Origin: Pomphorhynchus laevis | Taxonomy: Eukaryota > Acanthocephala > Palaeacanthocephala > Echinorhynchida > Pomphorhynchidae | Length of the DNA stretch: 64,000 bases | Assembly (NCBI GenBank): GCA_012934845.2 | Contig: WNNJ02002664.1 | Location: 62,001 to 126,000, forward strand | Direction of reading: 5' to 3' | Shown: one piece after another, positions 58,796 to 64,000 of the stretch | Layout: each line of letters begins with the position of its first letter | Position numbering within the stretch: position 1 is the stretch's first letter | Notes under the pieces: model-generated | The model's input: only the letters and a program-made list of their open reading frames with translations | Told to the model about the DNA's origin: nothing | Databases searched by the model: none | Program-made: the position numbers and the translations under genes

Positions 58796-59340
58796 CTAAA
58801 TGGTGTTGCTTGATAGACTGGACTTCGATTCACGACTTTCAATCACCATGTCACTACTAGACGACCACTTTAGCATCGAAATGATGAGTACCCGGCAACA
58901 CTCATCAGTAGAATGAGGTACACACTGGTCGTTTCGGTTGCCTGTGTGACATTGTGAATAAAGGCGTTTCCGACACTTTGCTTAATTGACTGAGGCTTAC
59001 GCTCTTTACCAGATCAAATCGCTGTGCGGACCATCCTTAATTATTCTCTTCCACATTATTGCATTTAAGCCTTAATGTCCAGCGCCTCCTTGTGTTCTCC
59101 TTGCTGCTGCTATTATTTCGTCTGCGTCTATAGAATAAAATATGACTGGATGATGACTAGTCACTCCCTCAACAAAATATGATAGAATAGCGCTATGATC
59201 TATTTTAGCATGTAAGGGTGTAATTCTGCTAGCTTCTCTATTACAGTATTTGTACCAACTTTCGAATCGGGAGAAAGAATGGGTGAATCGTCTTGAAATT
59301 CTAGAAGTCTGGTTGCTGAAGCTACACATCCATTCTCCAT
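58796..59340 (-). mobile_element. Retroelement fragment: pre-RT region of the unusual RT family
   Basis: 59329-59072 (- strand) gives FESWYKYCNREASRITPLHA, HSAILSYFVEGVTSHHPVIF and IDADEIIAAARRTQGGAGH, the conserved pre-RT stretch (ID-x-x-x-I-xx-AA-x-x-T-x-G-AG) of the RT proteins whose C-terminal halves lie at 12.9-14.5 and 22.3-23.7 kb. The following sequence (58990-58800) is non-coding and includes a hammerhead-like motif. Confidence 0.6.
58896..58944 (-). ncRNA. Hammerhead-like motif, permuted (stem II open)
   Basis: Minus strand order: GGCAACC, GAAA (58937-58934), about 23 bases ending in CTA, CTGATGA (58910-58904), then GTGTTGCC. GGCAAC pairs with GTTGCC, and G10.1 pairs with C11.1 next to the core. 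A small ACG/TGT stem III followed by A could precede the cut, but no convincing stem I is visible, so activity is doubtful. Confidence 0.4.
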
Positions 59341-59551
59341 TAGTCGAATGTAGTTTTCATGGACATATATATTATATTAATAATAATTAATTATTACTAA
59401 TAAATCATTTTTAATTATTAATGTAAAGTATAATTACGTATATATAATATATATAAATATATTATATATTTTAACATATTTTAAAATATATTAAAAATAT
59501 TATATAAATATAATATATAATACGTATTTAACGTATAATTAATTTAATTTG

Positions 59552-59726
59552 ACAATAAGTTTTATTATTCGAATTTAGCTAACATTTTTGGAAAGATAAC
59601 ATCAGCAAAGAAATCGATATATCGCACTGCTTATACTTTGAAAATCATAATATTATTTTGTATTAATAATACAAAATAATATTCGTGATCACATCAAATA
59701 TTAATGCCAGTGCTAGTATGAATGAA
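59552..59726. repeat. 175-bp direct repeat, copy 1
   Basis: ACAATAAGTTTTATTATTCG to GTATGAATGAA. It is almost identical to 60497-60671 in the same orientation. The two copies frame the inverted SINE pair. Confidence 0.9.
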
Positions 59727-59840
59727 CTAGCATTCATACTTTTGGTAGGGGATCGTATTCTAACGATCTATTAGAAACCTACCCGATGTGTGTGATCCGC
59801 TAGCCGGATCACCCGTTTTTCATGCTGCCACTTGCAATGA

Positions 59841-60110
59841 ATGTTTTTAATTGTATTTGATTGCATCTGTGAGCTGAAATTTTTCCGATTGTGGCACGAT
59901 ATTATCCTCACAGGTATTGATCTTTTTTTGATACAGCAGGACGCTACTAATCAGTCTGGGTGGGTCTCATCAGCTGCTGACCCAGACCTACATTTCACGT
60001 TTCGACCCTTATTATCTGCTTTCTCCGTTGACTGATGCTGATCGGATTTGAACTCAGGACGTCTGTATCGTGATTCAACGCAACATCCACTAAGCTGGCT
60101 GCTTCAGTGT
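59841..60110 (-). mobile_element. tRNA-derived SINE, inverted copy
   Basis: Reverse-oriented copy of the SINE at 60238-60500 with only a few differences (for example TTTTTTTGATAC against GTATCAAAAATA). It contains the box A and box B segments and the hammerhead-like block (59962-60008) in reverse. Confidence 0.85.
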
Positions 60111-60237
60111 TGTAGATATACATTTCTGTATATTACTTTTCTGTATATTACTAAAAGTAATATACAGAAAGTAATATACAGAAAGTAATATACATTTAGT
60201 AATATACAGAAAAGTAATATACAGAAATGTATATCTA
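60111..60237. repeat. Palindromic centre with repeats of AGTAATATACAGAA
   Basis: The inverted repeat continues through GTTGTAGATATACATTTCTG. Its middle is made of about five tandem units of AGTAATATACAGAA, in both orientations. It could form a very long hairpin with the two SINE arms. Confidence 0.85.
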
Positions 60238-60500
60238 CAACACTGGAGCAGCCAGCTTAGTGGATGTTGCGTTGAATCACGATACAGACGTCCTGTGTTC
60301 AAATCCGATCAGCACCAGTCAACGGAGAAAGCAGATAATAAGGGTCGAAACGTGAAATGTAGGTCTGGGTCAGCAGCTGATGAGACCCACCCAGACTGAT
60401 TAGTAGCGTCCTGCTGTATCAAAAATAAGATCAATACCTGTGAGGATAATATCGTGCCACAATCGGAAAAATTTCAGCTCACAGATGCAATCAAATACAA
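60238..60500 (+). mobile_element. tRNA-derived SINE with hammerhead-like block
   Basis: The tRNA-like head is GCAGCCAGCTTAGTGGATGT (box A) and GTGTTCAAATCC (box B, 60294-60305). The body holds GGGTCGAAAC (60342-60351), CTGATGA (60377-60383) and GACCC (60384-60388), and the tail ends in ATGCAATCAAATACAA. The layout, a polymerase III promoter followed by hammerhead core sequences, recalls the schistosome Sm-alpha SINE, but the sequence is different. Confidence 0.75.
60342..60388 (+). ncRNA. Hammerhead-like motif, permuted, in SINE
   Basis: GGGTC-GAAA, then ACG...TGT-A as a possible stem III and cut site, 15 bases, then CTGATGA-GACCC. GGGTC and GACCC form a perfect 5-bp stem II with the core segments directly attached on both sides. 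As in the motif at 58.9 kb, stem I cannot be formed locally. An alternative hairpin (GGTCTGGGT with ACCCAGACT) competes. Confidence 0.45.
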
Positions 60501-60671
60501 TAAGTTTTATTATTCGAATTTAGCTAACATTTTTGGAAAGATAACATCAGCAAAGAAATCGATATATCGCAATGCTTATACTTTGAAAATCATAATATTA
60601 TTTTGTATTAATAATACAAAATAATATTCGTGATCACATCAAATATTAATGCCAGTGCTAGTATGAATGAA
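60497..60671. repeat. 175-bp direct repeat, copy 2
   Basis: Second copy of the segment at 59552-59726. It begins right at the end of the + strand SINE. Confidence 0.9.
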
Positions 60672-61391
60672 ACTACAATAAACATGTACCATTTATCTAA
60701 TAAATTAGAATCTTTAACGACAAAATTTTTTATTGTTTTCTTGACAATTAGATATCTCTGTACATAAGTCTCATCGATGGAAAAAGCCTAAAAATTGTCT
60801 GTTCAATTGTCTGTACTATTGTTTGCGAACAATAGTGCCATTAAGTAATCCATGGACATATTTTAAATTTAAGTCTAAGTAAGTTTTATTACTTACATCT
60901 TATCAAGTGTGGATAATTTAACTCTCTTTAAATAATTATAGAAGCTGGATCAAGTAAAAGAGGAAATTATTTTTTGATATTTAGCTAACTACTGTTAGTA
61001 TTTTCAGAAAAAGATTAATTTTCTAAATTATTTTTACTTAGCGAAATATCAAAAAATAATTTTCTCTTTTCCTTAATCCAGCTCCAATAATTATTTATCA
61101 ACTATTCAAAATAAAAAAATAAAAAATAACAAGTAATTTGTATTACTTACATCCTATCAAGATAAATATTCCAAGTATAGAAAATCTAATTATATTTTAA
61201 AATTGCTATGGTGAGTTGACTGTCAATGTTGATGCAGCTTATTGTTTTCAAATAAATTCAGTTAAAAGATTCAGTTAAATAAAAACCTAAATATCAATTA
61301 TTATTTACAGTGAAAAATAAAGAATTTAGCTGATTAAAATTGAGGCATAAATAATGAGCATATAGTATATTCTACGAAGAACGGTACCGCT
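60672..61391. other. 3' flank of the 293-residue ORF
   Basis: AT-rich. A 9-bp hairpin ACTATTGTT / AACAATAGT lies at 60815-60836. A diverged inverted repeat (GAAATTATTTTTTGATATTT at 60963-60982 against AAATATCAAAAAATAATTTT near 61045) is also present. No gene is seen. Confidence 0.6.
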
Positions 61392-62273
61392 TTACACGAG
61401 CACCGTTGTTGAAATTGATGACTTCACTTTCTGTGAATCTGTCGCATTGTTGGATAGCAACGACGCCCTGTCCTCTGTATCATTTGAAGACGAACTTTTA
61501 ATATTAAATAAACGCGGTTTTATGGGATCAATGACAAGTCTTTTAGACGGTGGTAGTGTCTCTTCACAACGAGTTGACACTCGATGCAAAGACAGTAGCA
61601 TATTCGGCACGGGGATGCCCGTAACCTTTTCACAGTGATATACTATATCAAGATTTGACGCAGCCCTGTTTAATCGTTTATGTGGAACGTCGTTTTCTTC
61701 TGTTAGCCTGAGGAAATCTTGGGATAATCGTTTACAGTTAATATCAGTTTTGACATCATTATTGGCGACTTTCTGGGCTGTGCTAGCCAGTTTACAAGCT
61801 CCTCTGCACATATCTACAACAAAATCACACATCACAACTTCAAGCATATCTTGTACACCGTCTTCCAAGCTTAGTATTCCGAATCCAGACCCTACACCTT
61901 CGTCAAGCCAATCTACAAGTTGATCAACAAACCTTGAATCCTTTCGCATTAACTTTTCTACCAATTTATTATGGCTATTTGGCCCGAGTTTAACATTCCG
62001 TCTGTCAAGCTTTTGTTTGCTTAAGTTTGATAAGCTTCGACTATTGCTAACAACCGAACTTGAAAGTGAAGAATAAATTGGACGAATTAATGATTGGGAT
62101 CGTTGATTGTGCAAATGTGTTGCTGATGTCAATAAATCAGACTGGTGTGATGACGCAGAAACTTTGGAAAAGCTCGGATTGATCCTCTTTCTTAACTCGG
62201 TATCAGCCAATAGTTTGGTTTCAGCATTACGCATGAGACCGACTAATGATTGGCTTAGACTTTTATCATCCAT
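61392..62273 (-). CDS. Uncharacterised 293-residue protein, possible histone-fold region
   Basis: Single uninterrupted ORF from ATG at 62273 to the stop before 61392. I do not recognise it securely. Residues 1-95 are Ser/Asn/Leu-rich and likely disordered (SRSLSNLSKQ). Residues about 95-190 look folded and helical: NKLVEKLMRKDSRFVDQLVD, LEDGVQDMLEVVMCDFVVDM, CRGACKLASTAQKVANNDVK, SQDFLRL. The run 'LEDGVQDMLEVVMCDFVVDMCRG' style with Ala-Cys-Lys-Leu-Ala is reminiscent of the alpha-2 helix of TAF12-type histone folds, which is only a suggestion. The C-terminal 60 residues are again Ser-rich. There is no signal peptide or membrane segment. The long ORF in AT-rich DNA and its codon use argue for a real gene; it could also be one exon of a longer one. 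Confidence 0.6.
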   Translation of the reverse strand: MDDKSLSQSLVGLMRNAETKLLADTELRKRINPSFSKVSASSHQSDLLTSATHLHNQRSQSLIRPIYSSLSSSVVSNSRSLSNLSKQKLDRRNVKLGPNSHNKLVEKLMRKDSRFVDQLVDWLDEGVGSGFGILSLEDGVQDMLEVVMCDFVVDMCRGACKLASTAQKVANNDVKTDINCKRLSQDFLRLTEENDVPHKRLNRAASNLDIVYHCEKVTGIPVPNMLLSLHRVSTRCEETLPPSKRLVIDPIKPRLFNIKSSSSNDTEDRASLLSNNATDSQKVKSSISTTVLV

Positions 62274-63300
62274 AGCAATAAAATGATTTTATTCTAAAAA
62301 TAGTATAAACATACTATTTTATTTTTTAGAAACGAAGCATTTCGACATAAACAAAAATTTAAATAAAATTTTATATTTAAAAATATAAACGTTCTGCATA
62401 GCAAAAGATAAATTTTCAATAATAAAGAAATCAACTCTGAGTTCTGCGGTATGGTATTAATGCACCATGCTTTTAGATTGTAAAATCTTTGCTTAAATGC
62501 TATTGGTGGTAAATAGTTAAATGATAAAAAGTAAACCACTCTCTTGCATTCCTACAAAAGCACATACTAAACTTTTGGCTACTATAAAAGTCAAAATAAT
62601 AGGCATACCTTATTATAATAATATATAATCTCTATAATGCCGTAATTAAAGGAACAAATAAAATGTAATCTGGTAAACAAAAATTCTAAAAATCTGAAAT
62701 TCGGTTGCAGATAAATCCTGACGCTATAACAATAATTATGTTAACACTTGACTATGAGTTCAATATGTATTTAAGCTAAAGTTAGAATAGCTTTAGCAAC
62801 CACTAAAGTAAAATGAACGAGTCTTGTTTGTTTGGAGCGGAAATCCGCATTGAAATTTTTTTATTTCACAAAATAAGTTGTAATGATAAGCTTTTAATCT
62901 AAAGATTATTTGGAAAAATCAGTTAAAGCACTAAAAAATTAATTTTAATTATTTTTTAATAAAATTAAAAATTAAATAATTTCACTCATATAAACAAATT
63001 TTGCTTGAAATTTAAAAAGGACAAGATTATGATTAAGAATATAATTTTAAAAATCTAAGTTGTTATAATGAGTAAAAACGTTTATTTATTTGAATTCACA
63101 TATTTTAGTAAAATAGTTATTTAATATTGAATTTACGAAAAATTTTCATATTATAACCTGTGCATATTTTAACGTTTTTTGAATTCTAAATTGTCAAACG
63201 ATCGTAAACATACATTTATACTTCAATTCAATATGTAGATAAAATCACATGTACATTTTATTGAAACATTATTTGAAAGTACTGAAACTTGGTCTGGAAG
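62274..63300. other. 5' flank of the 293-residue ORF
   Basis: AT-rich. No clear promoter element can be picked by eye. No other gene is seen. Confidence 0.5.
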
Positions 63301-63339
63301 AAATTACGAACATATTTAAAAAACTTGATATAACCTTCG

Positions 63340-64000
63340 ATCTAACCCCTGAGGGGGCAGAAGGGTAAAGTCTTTAAGAAAATAATCAACGCCATCCGCA
63401 ATAAAGCGTCATTCTAAAGTCATCCAGCGCTTCAATAGTGGTATCGGAACGATGGCTATCAAAGCGTCAAGAATCTTCATAAAAACTTCGCCCCCTTTCG
63501 CCACAAAATGAGAATCTTAAAACACTATCAATCCCCCTTTCCCGTGATAAGGATAATTAAAGGATTTATTTTTGAACAAGTAAAATATACCATTAATCAA
63601 AGCGCTGACTATCGAAGCGTCAGACATCTTCAAAAAGACTTCCCCTACAACTCTTAAGGTGGAAATAATTAAGCATTATCGATATCCCTTATCCATGGAA
63701 AAGGAATTAAAAAAAAACAAATTTTTCTGTTTGTAGAATTTTTGGAGCAAGGACAGCCACGAAAGAATCGACAAAACGATAATTAGTGCCGTTTCGTCAT
63801 TATTTTGTCTCATCAGTGCCAGGTACCTCCCACTACAGGATGCAGAGGAGGACCGGCAGACGGCAAGAGTATGTCAAAGCATACGAAGAGCTAGACATTC
63901 TATAGCAACTAAGTATTAAATGCTTCACCAAAAGAATCATTAGCTAAGAGCACTGGTTAACGCCAGCGCATTCTCTCTATTTATCTGCCAACTTCTTATT
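63340..64000. other. Right-edge sequence with diverged repeats
   Basis: GC is slightly higher. Two diverged tandem units share GCGTCA(A)GA(A/C)ATCTTCA then AAAACTTC/AAGACTTC (near 63457 and 63617). 63740-63860 includes an inverted pair GACAAAAC / ATTTTGTC. I see no ORF. Confidence 0.4.

Noticed and set aside
63780-63835. Hammerhead-like sequence on the - strand (CTGATGA, short stem, GAAAC)
   Set aside because: Stem II would have an internal A-A mismatch and stem I has no 3' partner; at best a decayed copy.

Overview
This window looks like AT-rich nuclear DNA from an invertebrate animal. The evidence is spliced genes with GT-AG introns of 42 bp up to several kb, three or more LINE groups, Penelope-like elements, tRNA-derived SINEs, a hAT transposon, and an RTE element whose C-terminal protein resembles nematode RTE proteins as I remember them. 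A nematode or flatworm is possible, but the sequence alone does not settle the phylum.

Region by region. 0.9-4.0 kb: a decayed RTE-type LINE. 4.57-4.83 kb: a short RTE-derived element with a twister-ribozyme motif at its 5' end. 5.8-12.9 kb: a LINE split by a Ty3/Gypsy-type LTR element (7253-11135) with very short 98-bp LTRs. 12.9-18.6 kb: remnants of an unusual reverse-transcriptase family, a tRNA-derived SINE, LINE ends, and a decayed Penelope-like element. 18.7-22.0 kb: a hAT transposon with an 8-bp target duplication and a Ginger-like integrase transposon nested inside. 22.3-32.0 kb: more retroelement remnants, a well-formed hammerhead ribozyme (24.73 kb), and two LINE copies in inverted orientation. 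32.1-35.3 kb: a nearly intact RTE LINE with a 16-17 bp target duplication and an HDV-like ribozyme at its 5' end.

The right half carries the host genes. A SEL1L/Hrd3-like ER-associated degradation gene runs on the + strand from about 35.7 to 52.0 kb. It has about 17 recognisable exons, its 5' exons are not seen, and its introns are full of retroelement debris. Two exons of a PPP-family serine/threonine phosphatase lie on the - strand (54.0-55.8 kb). An intronless 293-residue ORF on the - strand (61.4-62.3 kb) has no secure identity. Between these are repeated Penelope-like 3' ends and a head-to-head pair of SINEs framed by a 175-bp direct repeat.

The main theme is self-cleaving RNA in retroelements. 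Motifs of three ribozyme classes (HDV-like, twister, hammerhead) occur in one 64-kb window. Two of them sit exactly at the 5' ends of elements defined independently by target-site duplications. A second theme is many short, perfect fold-back hairpins scattered through non-coding and mobile DNA, which suggests template-switch events.
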